Shown here: positions 27,274 through 38,085 of the stretch, one piece after another
Numbering within the stretch: the stretch's first letter is position 1
Layout of the letters: each line of letters starts with the position of its first letter
NCBI GenBank assembly: GCA_022509165.1
Contig: JAFLTT010000003.1
Coordinates: forward strand, 28,919 to 92,918
Origin: Muribaculaceae bacterium
GTDB taxonomy: Bacteria; Bacteroidota; Bacteroidia; Bacteroidales; Muribaculaceae
Reading direction: 5' to 3'
Length of the DNA stretch: 64,000 nt
Notes under the pieces: generated by a model
The model's input: the letters and a program-made list of their open reading frames with translations, nothing else
The model's database searches: none
Told to the model about the DNA's origin: nothing
Made by a program: the position numbers and the translations under genes

Positions 27274-28815
27274 ATGATAAAAAAGAATTTAATGACTTAT
27301 TCATTGGCGCTTTTTATAGCCACCATGTCTTTCACATCTTGTGTGAAATCTCACGGCTCTGAAAATGATGCCTCGGCTCAACCTTTGGTTGTGCAACACA
27401 ATAACGCTAATTCCGACGACAGTAACTTTATCCGTACATCTGTACGTCCAGGATCTTTTGAAACTGATTTTACTGTAGCGGCAGAAAAAACAGTTAATGA
27501 AGTAGTATGTATCAAAAGTTTTGCTACCCCAAGGCAAAATCCATATAACGGTGGTGGTTATGACCCCTTCGGTATGTTCGATTTCTTCTTCGGTCCGCAG
27601 GAACGTCAGCCACAAAGACGTCAGCAACAGCGTAATTCCGAACCCGTGCAGACAGGATTGGGATCAGGAGTTATTCTTTCGTCGGATGGCTATATCGTAA
27701 CTAACAATCACGTAATTGATGGCGCAGAGAAACTGGAAGTGCTTCTCAATGATAATTCAACTTACGAGGCCACTGTGGTTGGTACAGATGAAGCAACCGA
27801 CCTCGCTTTGATAAAAATAGACGCCGAAGGACTTTCAGCTATAGAATTTGGTGACAGTGAAGCTGTAAAGATTGGTGAATGGGTACTCGCTGTAGGTAAT
27901 CCATTTGGATTTAATTCTACAGTCACAGCCGGTATTGTGAGTGCAAAAGCACGAAGCCTCGGTCAGTCATCAAGAAATGGCAGGATGGGTATTGAATCTT
28001 TCATTCAGACAGATGCTGCTCTTAATCCCGGTAACTCGGGCGGTGCATTAGTAAACCTAAAAGGTGAACTAATAGGTATCAATTCTGCTATTTATTCCAA
28101 TACTGGCAGTTATTCAGGATTCTCATTTGCCATTCCTACTTCTATCGTGAAGAAAGTGATGGTAGACTTGAAGCAATATGGCACTGTTCAGAGAGCTGTA
28201 CTTGGTTGCAGTGTGACCGAACTCGATGCTAAGATCGCTAAAGAAAAAGATATTACAGCAGTGAAATCCGGTCTTCTCGTACGCGAAGTCACTGACAGGA
28301 GCACCGCAATGGAACTCGGACTCAAGGAAAATGATGTGATCACAGCTATAAATGGCGTTGACGTCAACAACTTTGCACAACTTGTGGAGCAACTTAACAA
28401 GTATCGTCCGGGAGATCAGATTACCGTGACTTATTACCGCAATAATAAGAAAGAACAGAAAACCGGTACTTTAAGAAATACTCAGGGAAGTACTCAGATC
28501 ACCAAGAAGGGTGAATTCTCCGACATGGGTTGTGCATTCATGAAAGTAAGTGATGAAACCAAAAAGAAACTCGGAATTTCAGCAGGCGTGAGTGTTGCCG
28601 GTGTTAAGAATGGTCCTTTCAAGGATGCAGGAGTGAAAGATGGTTTCGTAATTACTGAGATCAATGGTAAGTCTGTCAATTCCGTAGACGACGTGGAGAA
28701 AATATTCAATCAGATCATGAAAAATGATGATGAAGACAAGGTAATGTTCCTGGTAGGATTATATCCCAACGGAAGAAAATACTATTATGCTGTGAATCTA
28801 CAGCCTGAGTCATGA
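27274..28815 (+). CDS. HtrA/Deg periplasmic serine protease
   Basis: The protein has 513 residues from the ATG that precedes a lipoprotein-type signal (MIKKNLMTYSLALFIATMSF, then TSC); earlier ATGs at 27247 and 27268 are possible. Its trypsin-like domain has the triad H146 (TNNHVIDG), D176 (EATDLALIK) and S255 (NPGNSGGAL). Two PDZ domains follow (about 305-395 and 410-505). A Gln/Arg-rich stretch precedes the catalytic His. DegP-type proteases handle misfolded envelope proteins. The lipobox Cys suggests membrane anchoring, which is less usual for the family. Confidence 0.93.
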   Translation: MIKKNLMTYSLALFIATMSFTSCVKSHGSENDASAQPLVVQHNNANSDDSNFIRTSVRPGSFETDFTVAAEKTVNEVVCIKSFATPRQNPYNGGGYDPFGMFDFFFGPQERQPQRRQQQRNSEPVQTGLGSGVILSSDGYIVTNNHVIDGAEKLEVLLNDNSTYEATVVGTDEATDLALIKIDAEGLSAIEFGDSEAVKIGEWVLAVGNPFGFNSTVTAGIVSAKARSLGQSSRNGRMGIESFIQTDAALNPGNSGGALVNLKGELIGINSAIYSNTGSYSGFSFAIPTSIVKKVMVDLKQYGTVQRAVLGCSVTELDAKIAKEKDITAVKSGLLVREVTDRSTAMELGLKENDVITAINGVDVNNFAQLVEQLNKYRPGDQITVTYYRNNKKEQKTGTLRNTQGSTQITKKGEFSDMGCAFMKVSDETKKKLGISAGVSVAGVKNGPFKDAGVKDGFVITEINGKSVNSVDDVEKIFNQIMKNDDEDKVMFLVGLYPNGRKYYYAVNLQPES

Positions 28816-28858
28816 TGATTTTGGTGAAATATTCTGATGCTATATAGTTAATTGGAAG

Positions 28859-28887
28859 ACATCCCGAATTTTTCGGGATGTTTTTTT
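28859..28887 (+). terminator. Intrinsic terminator after htrA
   Basis: ACATCCCGAA and TTCGGGATGT form a stem with a T-rich loop followed by seven T. Confidence 0.88.
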
Positions 28888-28909
28888 ATTATTTTATAAA
28901 ATAATACAC

Positions 28910-28917
28910 TAACTTTG
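28910..28917 (+). promoter_or_regulatory. Distal -7 box of the sigma-factor pair
   Basis: TAACTTTG matches TAnnTTTG and would give a leader of about 75-80 nt before the first sigma gene. Confidence 0.55.
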
Positions 28918-28972
28918 TCGTTTAGGTTAAAGCGGTATAACGCATAATTAAGTCTACAGGATTAGGATTAAC

Positions 28973-28980
28973 TACTTTTG
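28973..28980 (+). promoter_or_regulatory. Proximal -7 box of the sigma-factor pair
   Basis: TACTTTTG matches TAnnTTTG, 19 bp before the first sigma ATG. The pair therefore appears to have two promoters. Confidence 0.55.
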
Positions 28981-28999
28981 CGCAATTTCTAAGTAATCT

Positions 29000-29863
29000 A
29001 TGAGACAACTTAAAATTACTCCGGGTAATATTACAGCCCGTGGTACAAGATCTATAGAAAAATACCTTCAGGAAATAGGACACTGCGATCTTATCAGTGC
29101 CAATGAAGAGGTAGAACTTACACAAAAAATTAAAAAAGGAGACGTAGAAGCTCGCAACAAATTGGTAATGGCCAATTTGCGTTTCGTCGTTTCTGTAGCT
29201 AAACAATATCAGAACCAGGGCCTTAGTCTGGAAGATCTGATCGATGAAGGTAACATCGGGCTTATCAGAGCTGCAGAAAAATTTGACGAAACAAGAGGTT
29301 TCAAATTTATCTCATATGCCGTTTGGTGGATTCGCCAAAGCATCCTCTCTGCCCTTGAAGAGCAGACACGTATTGTAAGGTTACCTCAAAACCAGGTGGG
29401 TATCCAGAAAAAGATTTCTCAGGCTAACATGGAATTCGAACAGAAACATGGACGCCTCCCTTCTTCTGAAGAACTTTCTGAGATACTTGACCTTCCTGCC
29501 AACAAAATTGAAGAACTCATAAAAGTTTCCGGAAAACACATCTCAATGGATGCTCCTTTTGCTGACGGGGAAGACGGTTCTTTGCTCGATGTACTGCCTA
29601 ATAACGACAGTCCCAGAGCTGACTCCGTGCTTAATAAAGAGAGCCTCAGTAAAGAAATAGACCGGGCCCTTATGCAGCTTTACGACCGTGAACGCGAAAT
29701 CCTTAAGATGTTTTTTGGAATCGGTTGTCAGGAAATGTCTCTCGAAGAGATCGGGGATAAGTTCGACCTTACAAGGGAGCGTGTGCGCCAGATTAAAGAG
29801 AAGGCTATCAAAAGACTCAAAGGTCAGAAAAGCCGCCTTCTCAGAAGTTACCTTGGCGAATAA
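29000..29863 (+). CDS. Sigma-70 factor, RpoD paralogue (copy 1)
   Basis: This 287-residue sigma factor has regions 1.2, 2, 3 and 4: [69 protein letters not shown] (region 2.4) and [18 protein letters not shown] (region 4.2 helix-turn-helix). The long 1.1 region of proteobacterial RpoD is absent, as is usual in Bacteroidota. It is closely related to the next gene but differs at the N-terminus and in region 3 ([21 protein letters not shown]). Only 14 bp separate the two, so they form one operon. Its role (alternative or growth-phase sigma) is unknown. Confidence 0.9.
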   Translation: MRQLKITPGNITARGTRSIEKYLQEIGHCDLISANEEVELTQKIKKGDVEARNKLVMANLRFVVSVAKQYQNQGLSLEDLIDEGNIGLIRAAEKFDETRGFKFISYAVWWIRQSILSALEEQTRIVRLPQNQVGIQKKISQANMEFEQKHGRLPSSEELSEILDLPANKIEELIKVSGKHISMDAPFADGEDGSLLDVLPNNDSPRADSVLNKESLSKEIDRALMQLYDREREILKMFFGIGCQEMSLEEIGDKFDLTRERVRQIKEKAIKRLKGQKSRLLRSYLGE

Positions 29864-29877
29864 ATTCTGTTTCCGGA

Positions 29878-30738
29878 ATGCGGCAATTAAAAATCACCAA
29901 ATCAATTACTAATCGCGAAAGCGCTTCTCTTGATACCTATCTTTCGGAAATAGGACGTGAAGAACTTATTTCTCCGGCTGAAGAAGTAGAACTGGCTCAA
30001 AGAATCAAAAAAGGGGATCATGCGGCTCTTGAAAAACTCACAAGAGCCAACCTTCGTTTTGTCGTTTCTGTAGCCAAGCAATATCAAAACCAAGGCCTTA
30101 GTCTTCCCGACCTTATTAATGAGGGGAATCTGGGACTTATTCGTGCTGCAAAAAAATTTGATGAGACGCGTGGGTTCAAATTCATCTCTTATGCAGTATG
30201 GTGGATCCGCCAAAGCATATTGCAGGCCCTTGCAGAACAAAGTCGTATCGTAAGGTTGCCATTAAATCAGGTAGGCTCTCTAAACAAAATTACTAAGGAG
30301 CTTTCTAAATTTGAACAAGAAAATCAGCGCCGTCCCTCTCCGGAAGAATTGGCTGATAGGCTCGGAATGCCGGTAGACAAGGTTGCTGACGCTTTAAAAG
30401 TTTCCGGCCGCCATATTTCGGTCGACGCCCCGTTTACCGATGGTGAAGACAATTCCCTCCTTGATGTGTTGCCGAATGAAAACAGCCCTATGGCCGACAG
30501 AACGCTCAATCAAGAAAGCCTTTCTCGTGAAATTGACAGAGCTCTCAAGCAACTATACGACCGAGAGAGGGATATTATCAAAATGTTTTTTGGTATTGGA
30601 TATCCCGAAATGTCGCTTGAAGAAATAGGTGATAAATTCGGCCTTACCCGTGAAAGAGTGCGCCAGATTAAAGAGAAGGCTATAAAAAGGCTAAAAGGAC
30701 AGAAAAGCAAACTCCTTAAATCTTATCTCGGAGAATAA
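29878..30738 (+). CDS. rpoD: Primary-type sigma-70 factor RpoD (copy 2)
   Basis: The 286-residue protein begins [22 protein letters not shown] and matches what I know of Bacteroides primary Rpo[89 protein letters not shown] and [20 protein letters not shown]. It is therefore the better candidate for the housekeeping sigma that recognises TAnnTTTG promoters. It lies 14 bp after copy 1 with no visible promoter of its own. Confidence 0.92.
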   Translation: MRQLKITKSITNRESASLDTYLSEIGREELISPAEEVELAQRIKKGDHAALEKLTRANLRFVVSVAKQYQNQGLSLPDLINEGNLGLIRAAKKFDETRGFKFISYAVWWIRQSILQALAEQSRIVRLPLNQVGSLNKITKELSKFEQENQRRPSPEELADRLGMPVDKVADALKVSGRHISVDAPFTDGEDNSLLDVLPNENSPMADRTLNQESLSREIDRALKQLYDRERDIIKMFFGIGYPEMSLEEIGDKFGLTRERVRQIKEKAIKRLKGQKSKLLKSYLGE

Positions 30739-30784
30739 TCTATCTATAATCTCACTATAAACAATATTAACTAAAGATAAAATT

Positions 30785-33409
30785 ATGGATCCCCAATATA
30801 ATCCCGAACATGTAGAGAATAAATGGTATGCATATTGGATGGAAAATGGTTTGTTTCATTCCACTCCTGACGACCGGGAGCCTTTCTGCATAGTGATTCC
30901 ACCTCCAAATGTTACGGGTGTTCTCCACATGGGCCACATGTTGAATAATACCATTCAGGACATTCTTACACGTAGAGCAAGAATGTTAGGTAAAAATGCA
31001 TTATGGGTTCCGGGTACAGATCATGCCGCTATTTCAACAGAAGCAAAAGTAGTGGCAAAACTTGCCGAACAAGGTATAAAAAAGAATTCTCTTACTCGTG
31101 AAGAATTTTTGACACATGCCTGGGATTGGACTGATAAATATGGTGGCATCATCCTGAAGCAATTACGGAAATTAGGGGCTTCTTGTGATTGGGAACGTAC
31201 TGCATTCACCATGGATGAAATTCGTTCCAAAAGTGTGATTCATGTTTTCTGTGACTTGTTTGACCGTGGACTCATTTACCGGGGAGTAAGAATGGTCAAC
31301 TGGGATCCTAAAGCCCTCACAGCTCTTTCTGACGAAGAAGTAATTTATAAGGAAGAAAACAGTAAACTCTTCTATCTAAAATACATGGTAGAAGATGAGC
31401 CTGACAAATATATTGTCGTGGCAACTACCCGCCCTGAAACCATACTCGGCGATACCGCCGTTTGCGTCAACCCCAATGATGAAAGATATCAGTGGCTGAA
31501 AGGAAAGAGAGTGATCGTGCCTCTTGTAGGTCGTGCTGTACCCGTAATTATGGATGATTACGTGGAAATGGATTTCGGCACCGGATGTCTAAAAGTAACT
31601 CCGGCTCACGACGTCAACGACTATATGCTCGGGGATAAATATAATCTTGATAGCATCGATATCTTCAACGACAACGGCACTATTTCTGAAAAAGGTGGAA
31701 TGTATGTCGGGATGGACCGTTTCGATGTAAGGAAACAGATTTCCAAAGACCTTGATGAGAAAGGTCTCCTGGAAAAAACTGAAGATTACGTCAATAAAGT
31801 GGGCCATTCAGAAAGAACTGATGCCGTGATTGAACCCAAACTTTCCATGCAATGGTTTGTAAAAATGGAAGGTCTGGCAAAGCCGGCATTGGAAGCCGTA
31901 GAGAATGGCGACATTAAATTTGTACCGGATAAGTTCCGTAATACCTACCGTTATTGGATGTCGAATATAAAAGACTGGTGTATATCGCGCCAGTTATGGT
32001 GGGGTCATCAGATACCTGCCTGGTATCTTCCTAACGGAGGCTTCGTGGTAGCGGAAAATGAGGAAGAAGCTTTGTTAAAGGCCATTGAAAAGACAGGAAA
32101 TCCTGAACTTACTTTAAGTGACCTTCATCGCGACCCGGATTGTCTTGACACATGGTTCTCTTCATGGTTGTGGCCTATTTCTCTTTTCAATGGTATCCTT
32201 GATCCCGAGAATAAAGATTTCAAGTATTATTATCCCACTACCGATCTTGTCACCGCACCCGATATCATATTTTTCTGGGTTGCCAGAATGATTATTGCCG
32301 GATATGCCTTCTGCAATGAAAAACCATTCTCCAACGTATATTTTACAGGCATTGTCAGGGACAAAATCGGACGGAAAATGTCTAAGTCTTTGGGTAATTC
32401 ACCTGACCCGTTAGACTTGATTGATAAATTCGGAGCCGATGGTGTCAGAATGGGACTCATGCTGGGAGCACCTGCCGGTCACGACATAATGTATGATGAT
32501 TCTTTATGCGAACAGGGTCGTAATTTCTGTAATAAGATCTGGAATGCCTTCCGCCTTGTGAAGGGATGGGAAGTAGATGGAGAAAAACCTCAACCGGAGG
32601 CTTCTAAAGTAGCAGTAGAGTGGTTTGACAGTGTGCTGGCTAAAGCCATTGATGAAACTGACGACCTTATGGGTAAGTTCCGTATTTCGGAAGCCCTGAT
32701 GGTCACTTATAAACTTTTCTGGGATGAATTCTCTGCCTGGTATCTGGAAATTATAAAGCCTGCTTATGGTTCTCCTATTGACAAAGCGACTTATGACGCC
32801 ACATTGAAATTTTTCGATGTACTCCTTAAGCTCCTGCACCCATTCATGCCTTTTATTACGGAGGAACTATGGCAGAATCTCGAACCTCGAAAGGAGGGCG
32901 AAAGCATAATGGTGGCTTTGCTTCCGAAAGCCAAAACCTTCGAGACAAAAATTATTTCTGAATTCGATATTTTAAAAGAAACTGTTGCCGGTATTCGTAC
33001 TATCCGCAAACAGAAGAACATTCCTCAGAAAGAAGCACTCGAGCTTCTTGTAAAGGGAGAATATAACGGAAATATGAATTCAGTGCTGGAAAAAATTGCT
33101 AATATATCATCCATCACAGAAAGCGATGATAAACCTGCAGGCGCAATTTCATTCATTGTAGGAGCAACTGAATACAGTATTCCGGTGCAACAATCAATCA
33201 ATATTGACGAAGAACTTAAAAAACTTGAAACAGACCTGGAATATTATAATAAATTCTTGCAATCAGTGAGAAAAAAACTGAGCAATGAAAAATTTGTGGC
33301 TAACGCCCCTGAACAAGTAGTGGCATTGGAACGCAAAAAAGAATCGGATGCTTTGGAGAAAATCAATACAATTAATGCATCTATTCTTTCATTAAAAGGC
33401 ATGGCCTGA
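30785..33409 (+). CDS. valS: Valyl-tRNA synthetase
   Basis: This 874-residue class I synthetase attaches valine to tRNA-Val. The HIGH-type motif is HMGH (residues 48-51) in [15 protein letters not shown]. The editing domain contains [13 protein letters not shown]. The KMSKS loop (531-535) sits in [14 protein letters not shown]. The C-terminal coiled coil (about 805-870: [30 protein letters not shown]) binds tRNA. Length is normal. It begins 46 bp after rpoD and may be partly cotranscribed. Confidence 0.98.
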   Translation: MDPQYNPEHVENKWYAYWMENGLFHSTPDDREPFCIVIPPPNVTGVLHMGHMLNNTIQDILTRRARMLGKNALWVPGTDHAAISTEAKVVAKLAEQGIKKNSLTREEFLTHAWDWTDKYGGIILKQLRKLGASCDWERTAFTMDEIRSKSVIHVFCDLFDRGLIYRGVRMVNWDPKALTALSDEEVIYKEENSKLFYLKYMVEDEPDKYIVVATTRPETILGDTAVCVNPNDERYQWLKGKRVIVPLVGRAVPVIMDDYVEMDFGTGCLKVTPAHDVNDYMLGDKYNLDSIDIFNDNGTISEKGGMYVGMDRFDVRKQISKDLDEKGLLEKTEDYVNKVGHSERTDAVIEPKLSMQWFVKMEGLAKPALEAVENGDIKFVPDKFRNTYRYWMSNIKDWCISRQLWWGHQIPAWYLPNGGFVVAENEEEALLKAIEKTGNPELTLSDLHRDPDCLDTWFSSWLWPISLFNGILDPENKDFKYYYPTTDLVTAPDIIFFWVARMIIAGYAFCNEKPFSNVYFTGIVRDKIGRKMSKSLGNSPDPLDLIDKFGADGVRMGLMLGAPAGHDIMYDDSLCEQGRNFCNKIWNAFRLVKGWEVDGEKPQPEASKVAVEWFDSVLAKAIDETDDLMGKFRISEALMVTYKLFWDEFSAWYLEIIKPAYGSPIDKATYDATLKFFDVLLKLLHPFMPFITEELWQNLEPRKEGESIMVALLPKAKTFETKIISEFDILKETVAGIRTIRKQKNIPQKEALELLVKGEYNGNMNSVLEKIANISSITESDDKPAGAISFIVGATEYSIPVQQSINIDEELKKLETDLEYYNKFLQSVRKKLSNEKFVANAPEQVVALERKKESDALEKINTINASILSLKGMA

Positions 33410-33436
33410 AAGATAAAATAGATATTTGAAAACCAA

Positions 33437-33492
33437 AGACCTGATGATTTCAGGTCTGCACTAAAGAAATCCCGGATCCTCACGGACCCGGG
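33437..33492. terminator. Two hairpins between converging valS and ald
   Basis: Hairpin 1 pairs AGACCTGA (33437-33444) with TCAGGTCT (33450-33457). Hairpin 2 pairs CCCGGATCC (33471-33479) with GGACCCGGG (33484-33492) with one mismatch. They lie between two converging stops, with T-rich flanks mainly on the minus strand. Confidence 0.65.
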
Positions 33493-33524
33493 TTTCCTAT
33501 TCATGATGTTGGTTAATTAATTCT

Positions 33525-34631
33525 TTATAGGTTGAGAGGTGTATATTGTAGATCCCAGGCTTCTGCCACCGCTTTATAAGTGACTTTACCATCTACTATA
33601 TTTACACCTTCAGCCAGACCCGCATCACGCTTGCATGCTTCGATCCATCCCAAATCTGCCAGTTTCAATGCATATGGCAAAGTGGCGTTGGTAAGTGCCA
33701 GTGTTGAAGTGAAAGGCACTGCACCCGGGATATTGGCTACGGCATAATGTATCACGCCATCTACTTCGTATGTAGGCTCGCTATGGGTAGTGGCTTTTGA
33801 GGTATCCAGGCTTCCGCCTTGGTCGATTGCTACGTCTACTATCACGCTTCCCTTCTTCATCTGAGGCAGCATATCTCTTGTGATGAGATGAGGAGCTTTG
33901 GCTCCCGGTATAAGCACAGAACTTATCACAAGATCAGTCGTAGGCAATTCTGATTCTATATTATGTCTGTTGCTATATAAAGTCTTCACGTTCTTAGGCA
34001 TCACTTCTGCAAGATGGCGTAATGTGGGAAGGGAGATATCACAGATTGTAACGTCTGCTCCTAATCCGGCTGCCATAAGAGCTGCATTGCGACCTACTAC
34101 ACCTGCTCCGAGCACAAGAACTTTAGCCGGTTTCACTCCCGGTACACCTCCCAGAAGTATACCTCTTCCTCCTTGGGGTTTCTCAAGAAAACGAGCTCCT
34201 TCCTGAACTGACATTCTTCCGGCCACTTCACTCATCGGGATGAGCAATGGCAAACTACCATCTTTACCTTTAACAGTTTCGTAGGCTATACATACAGCAC
34301 CACTTTTAATCATAGCTTCTGTCAAGGCCAGCTCACTTGCAAAATGAAAATATGTGAAAAGAACCTGACCTTTTTTCACTAATTTATATTCCGGTTCAAT
34401 AGGTTCTTTTACCTTGATTATCATTTCCCCTATGGAGTATACGTCTTCAATGGTAGGAAGTATTTTGGCTCCTGCTTTTTCATATTCATCATCAGCGAAT
34501 CCACTGCCTTCTCCGGCACTTTTCTGAACAAATACTTCATGTCCATGCCTCACCAGTTCACTCACTCCTGCCGGGGTGGCACCTACTCGGTTTTCATTAT
34601 TCTTAATTTCTTTGGGAATTCCGATTTTCAT
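33525..34631 (-). CDS. ald: Alanine dehydrogenase
   Basis: This 368-residue enzyme interconverts L-alanine and pyruvate plus ammonia with NAD. It begins MKIGIPKEIKNNENRVGATP (the R and K of the substrate site are visible). It continues with VKEPIEPEYKLVKKGQVLFTYFHFA, the dinucleotide-binding VLVLGAGVVGRNAALMAAGLGA and the catalytic region DVAIDQGGS. Length (about 370) is typical. It is a single gene with 136 bp upstream in which only an imperfect -7 box (TAATTTAG) is seen. Confidence 0.96.
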   Translation of the reverse strand: MKIGIPKEIKNNENRVGATPAGVSELVRHGHEVFVQKSAGEGSGFADDEYEKAGAKILPTIEDVYSIGEMIIKVKEPIEPEYKLVKKGQVLFTYFHFASELALTEAMIKSGAVCIAYETVKGKDGSLPLLIPMSEVAGRMSVQEGARFLEKPQGGRGILLGGVPGVKPAKVLVLGAGVVGRNAALMAAGLGADVTICDISLPTLRHLAEVMPKNVKTLYSNRHNIESELPTTDLVISSVLIPGAKAPHLITRDMLPQMKKGSVIVDVAIDQGGSLDTSKATTHSEPTYEVDGVIHYAVANIPGAVPFTSTLALTNATLPYALKLADLGWIEACKRDAGLAEGVNIVDGKVTYKAVAEAWDLQYTPLNL

Positions 34632-34767
34632 GGTAGATTTTCTTAAGGTTAAATTCTTTTGGTATTAGATATCGCTAAATTAATCAATAATCTTATAATG
34701 TAAAATTTTTAAAATAAAAAATTAAATCAGTCTTCCAATTGAAATTTTTTTATATCTATCGGTGCTC

Positions 34768-35997
34768 CTAATGGAAGAAAAAATAACTTACAACTACGGC
34801 TGCTACGGCTCCTACAATATCGGCAAAGATAGCATAACCGGCTGCATATCGGGTTTTATATACACCTACGCTACCAAAATATACAGCAAGTATATAGAAA
34901 GTAGTGTCAGTGGAACCCCTTACGGCAGCCGCAACCCTACTTACAAAGGCATCGGCTCCGTTTGTATTCATCACATCAAGCATCATTGCACATGAACCGC
35001 TTCCGCTCAAAGGTTTCATTAGCATTGTAGGCAGGGCTCCAACCCAATCGGCATCTATTCCCATATAGGTAACCCCTTTTTCTACCCATAAAGTGAAGGC
35101 ATCTAAGGCTCCCGAGGCCCTGAACATGCCTATCGCCACTAATATAGCTACAAGATAGGGTATGATGGTTACAGCCGTCTTAAAACCCTCTTTCGCTCCT
35201 TCTATAAAAGTATCATATACATTGATTCTTTTACTCACACCGGCCACTAAGAAAGAAATGATAATACTGAAAAGGATGGCATTTGCTGCAAAAGTAGAGT
35301 AAGTTTCCACCTTATCTGCCGGTAATTCCGAAAAAAACCATACTATTAAGGCCACTATCGCAGCTATTCCTAAAAGCCAGCTCCATATAACACCATCCAT
35401 GCGAATCTTCTGCTTCAGGCACAACGCTATGAGACCTGCAAGAGTAGCAATTGCTGTGGCTATCAGTATCGGAAGAAAAACATCTGTAGGATTGCTGGCA
35501 CCCCCTTGTGCCCTGTACATCATCACGCTGATGGGAATAAGACAAAGCCCGGAGGAGTTCAATACAAGAAACATTATCATGGCATCCGTGGCCCGCTCTT
35601 TTTCTTTATTGAGAGTCTGCATTTCTTGCATCGCTCTGAGTCCCATAGGTGTGGCGGCATTGTCAAGGCCAAGCATATTTGCTGAAATATTCATAAATAT
35701 GGCGCCCATCGCAGGATGCCCTTTTGGTATCCCCGGGAAGAGACGTGAGAAAAATGGATTAATAAGTCGGGCGAAAAAGTCAATCACACCTCCCTTCTCA
35801 CCTATTTTCATAATTCCGAGCCATAGGGTCAACACTCCTGTAAGGCCTAAAGAAATTTCAAATGCAAAGGCTGCCTGGGAAAAAGAACTGTTTATTATTT
35901 CTGACCAAATTCCCAGTTCTCCCTGAAAAACAGTTCGGGCCACTGCCATGAGAAATGCCACGGCAAGCAGCCCGATCCATATCCAATTTAGCACCAT
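34768..35997 (-). CDS. SpmA/SpmB-like nucleoside-recognition (gate domain) membrane protein
   Basis: This 409-residue polytopic protein appears to be a fusion of SpmA-like (about 1-205) and SpmB-like (about 215-409) gate domains. Each carries a conserved signature: GAIFMNISANMLGLDNAATPMGLRAM in the first half and LPTMLMKPLSGSGSCAMMLD with RGSTDTTFYILAVYFGSVGV in the second. About ten membrane helices are visible. The biochemical role is unknown; in Bacillus the two separate proteins are needed for spore maturation, but this host is not a spore former. It starts 1 bp after trpS. Confidence 0.85.
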   Translation of the reverse strand: MVLNWIWIGLLAVAFLMAVARTVFQGELGIWSEIINSSFSQAAFAFEISLGLTGVLTLWLGIMKIGEKGGVIDFFARLINPFFSRLFPGIPKGHPAMGAIFMNISANMLGLDNAATPMGLRAMQEMQTLNKEKERATDAMIMFLVLNSSGLCLIPISVMMYRAQGGASNPTDVFLPILIATAIATLAGLIALCLKQKIRMDGVIWSWLLGIAAIVALIVWFFSELPADKVETYSTFAANAILFSIIISFLVAGVSKRINVYDTFIEGAKEGFKTAVTIIPYLVAILVAIGMFRASGALDAFTLWVEKGVTYMGIDADWVGALPTMLMKPLSGSGSCAMMLDVMNTNGADAFVSRVAAAVRGSTDTTFYILAVYFGSVGVYKTRYAAGYAIFADIVGAVAAVVVSYFFFH

Positions 35998-35998
35998 C

Positions 35999-37099
35999 TC
36001 AGATTCTGCGGATGCCCATTATTTCACGTACTTCCTTAAGTGTTTTAGAAGCAGTTTCGCGTGCTCTCTCTGCTCCTTGTTTCACTATTTTATTCAGATA
36101 TTCATCGTTACCCTTAATATCAAGAATCCTTTCGCGTATCGGCAAGGTTACTTTAAGCATATCTTCCGCAAGTTGTTTCTTGAGGTCTCCGTATCTGATT
36201 GAGCAGTCGGCATAGGCATCTTTATAATGCTGCAGAACTTCGGGAGACGAAACAAGCTCCATAAGGGTAAATAAATTCTGGATGGGCTGGCTTACCTCTG
36301 AATTAGGCACTTTCGGCCCTTCATCAGTCACAGCTCTCATCACTTTCTTTCTCAGCGTTTTTTCATCATCTATAAGATAAATGCAGTTGCCTTCGCTTTT
36401 GCCCATTTTGCCGCTTCCATCAAGTCCGGGCACTTTAAGTGCTCCTCCTCCGAAATTAAAATTCACAGGCTCTCCAAAATATTCTGTTTTATAAAAAGAA
36501 TTGAATCTTCTGGCAAATCTACGTGTGAGTTCCAGATGCTGTTCCTGATCTTTTCCCACCGGTACAAAATCAGCCTTATGAATTAAGATATCCACTGCCA
36601 TTAGGGTAGGATAAGTAAGAAGACCGGCATTTACTCTCTGATTGCTCTGATTCCCTATTATTTCTTTTTCTATTTCATCACTGTCAGAAACTATTCCCAA
36701 GGCCTTTCTGGCTTTTTCCTTAAAAGAGGCTGTGCGCATAAGTTCCCCGATTCCTACATGCATATTCATCAGAAGATACATCTCTGAAATCTCCGGAATA
36801 TCGCTCTGCACATATATGATATTTTTTTCAGGATCCAAACCGGCTGCAATATATTCTGCCAGTATATCCTTAACACTTGCATGAAGTTGCGCAGGGTCAG
36901 GGTTGGTAGTGAGGGCATGCAGGTCGGCTATGAAATACCTGCAGTCATAATCATCCTGCAACTTAACAAACTTACTTAATGCACCGAAATAATTTCCCAG
37001 ATGCAGATTGCCTGTGCTACGTATGCCACTTACTACAACCTTCTTTTTATTGTCTTGGCTTTCGGTTTTGTTTTGAGATGCGGTTTCTTTTGTATCCAT
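35999..37099 (-). CDS. trpS: Tryptophanyl-tRNA synthetase
   Basis: This 366-residue class I synthetase attaches tryptophan to tRNA-Trp. The first 20 residues are a hydrophilic extension; VVVSGIRSTGNLHLGNYFGAL then carries the HIGH-equivalent HLGN. DLHALTT and VGKDQEQHLELTRRFARRFN follow, and the KMSKS equivalent is GKMGKSEGN. Only 1 bp separates it from the SpmA/SpmB-like gene, so the two are cotranscribed. No clear promoter box was found upstream. Confidence 0.97.
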   Translation of the reverse strand: MDTKETASQNKTESQDNKKKVVVSGIRSTGNLHLGNYFGALSKFVKLQDDYDCRYFIADLHALTTNPDPAQLHASVKDILAEYIAAGLDPEKNIIYVQSDIPEISEMYLLMNMHVGIGELMRTASFKEKARKALGIVSDSDEIEKEIIGNQSNQRVNAGLLTYPTLMAVDILIHKADFVPVGKDQEQHLELTRRFARRFNSFYKTEYFGEPVNFNFGGGALKVPGLDGSGKMGKSEGNCIYLIDDEKTLRKKVMRAVTDEGPKVPNSEVSQPIQNLFTLMELVSSPEVLQHYKDAYADCSIRYGDLKKQLAEDMLKVTLPIRERILDIKGNDEYLNKIVKQGAERARETASKTLKEVREIMGIRRI

Positions 37100-37533
37100 G
37101 TACCTGTTTTTTCAATGCGAAGATGTATGACTTATGCCATTCCTTATATTTACAAAAGCTGTATTTCTTAAAGAATATGAACAGATTTTATTTATAGATA
37201 TTTCCTCAATATTTGAGTAATATGTTTCAACTTTAATAAGGATGTGCAACTTAAGTCTTTTTATTTAAAATGGACTTTTAGGCCTTTATGCAAAGTTAAA
37301 GAAAAAACTAATCCTTAACAAAAGTGTATCATTACAATACCGGTCATTCCTTCTAATCAGATGAAGGTGAATCTTTTAAATTTCAAAACCTTAAAATCCT
37401 ATAAGTTAGTATTCATTAAGGGTTTCTTATAGCTTCCTAAAGTATAACTCCATAAACATATCCCAATTTGAAGTGTTATTATAATATAAACTCTTTTGGA
37501 ATAATATTAATTAACACATATAAAAACAAAATT
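37100..37533. other. 434-bp intergenic region, no gene seen
   Basis: This AT-rich gap lies between the divergent trpS and GNAT genes. It must contain both promoters, but no exact TAnnTTTG match at a suitable position was found for either. No tRNA, repeat or conserved-looking peptide was seen. Confidence 0.6.
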
Positions 37534-38085
37534 ATGGCTATTGTATTTGAAAAACTTAAAATGGAGGATTATCCGAATTTTTTAGCCCTCTATAATGAAT
37601 CTTTCCCCCATGATCAGCGACGTCTTTATGAAGATGAAAAGCATCTTGACAATTATATCAAGATGAAAGGTGGCAAATTCAACGCTTTTTCAGCAGTGGA
37701 TGGTGACCTATATCTTGCTTTCCTTTCTTACTGGACCTTTGAAGGCTACACTTATATTGAACATTTTGCTGTGGCTCCCGAGCAACGTGGCAAGAACCTC
37801 GGTAGATTGATGCTCGAACACCTATTCAAGGAAGTAAGCCCGAATGTGCTTCTTGAAACTGAACCGGGCGACACGCCTGAAGCTCAGAAAAGAATAGAAT
37901 TCTATGAAAAAAATGGTTTTAAAATAAGGGAAGAGATCAATTATACTCAACCTTCCTATGGTGGAAAGGGTCAGCAAGCTGTACCGATGTTGCTAATGAC
38001 TCACGGAAATGTAGACCTCCATAATATCGATTCTATAAAAGATATGCTCAGAGAAGTCTACAATGTCAATCATCCTGAACAGTAA
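37534..38085 (+). CDS. GNAT family N-acetyltransferase
   Basis: The protein has 183 residues from ATG 37534; the frame is open upstream to 37468, but the upstream codons read as non-protein AT-rich sequence. The GNAT acetyl-CoA motif is visible as IEHFAVAPEQRGKNLGRLMLEHL (Q/RxxGxG/A variant), followed by NVLLETEP and EFYEKNGFKIREE. The substrate is unknown. The 3' end overlaps the convergent YitT gene by 20 bp, so no terminator separates them. Confidence 0.85.
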   Translation: MAIVFEKLKMEDYPNFLALYNESFPHDQRRLYEDEKHLDNYIKMKGGKFNAFSAVDGDLYLAFLSYWTFEGYTYIEHFAVAPEQRGKNLGRLMLEHLFKEVSPNVLLETEPGDTPEAQKRIEFYEKNGFKIREEINYTQPSYGGKGQQAVPMLLMTHGNVDLHNIDSIKDMLREVYNVNHPEQ

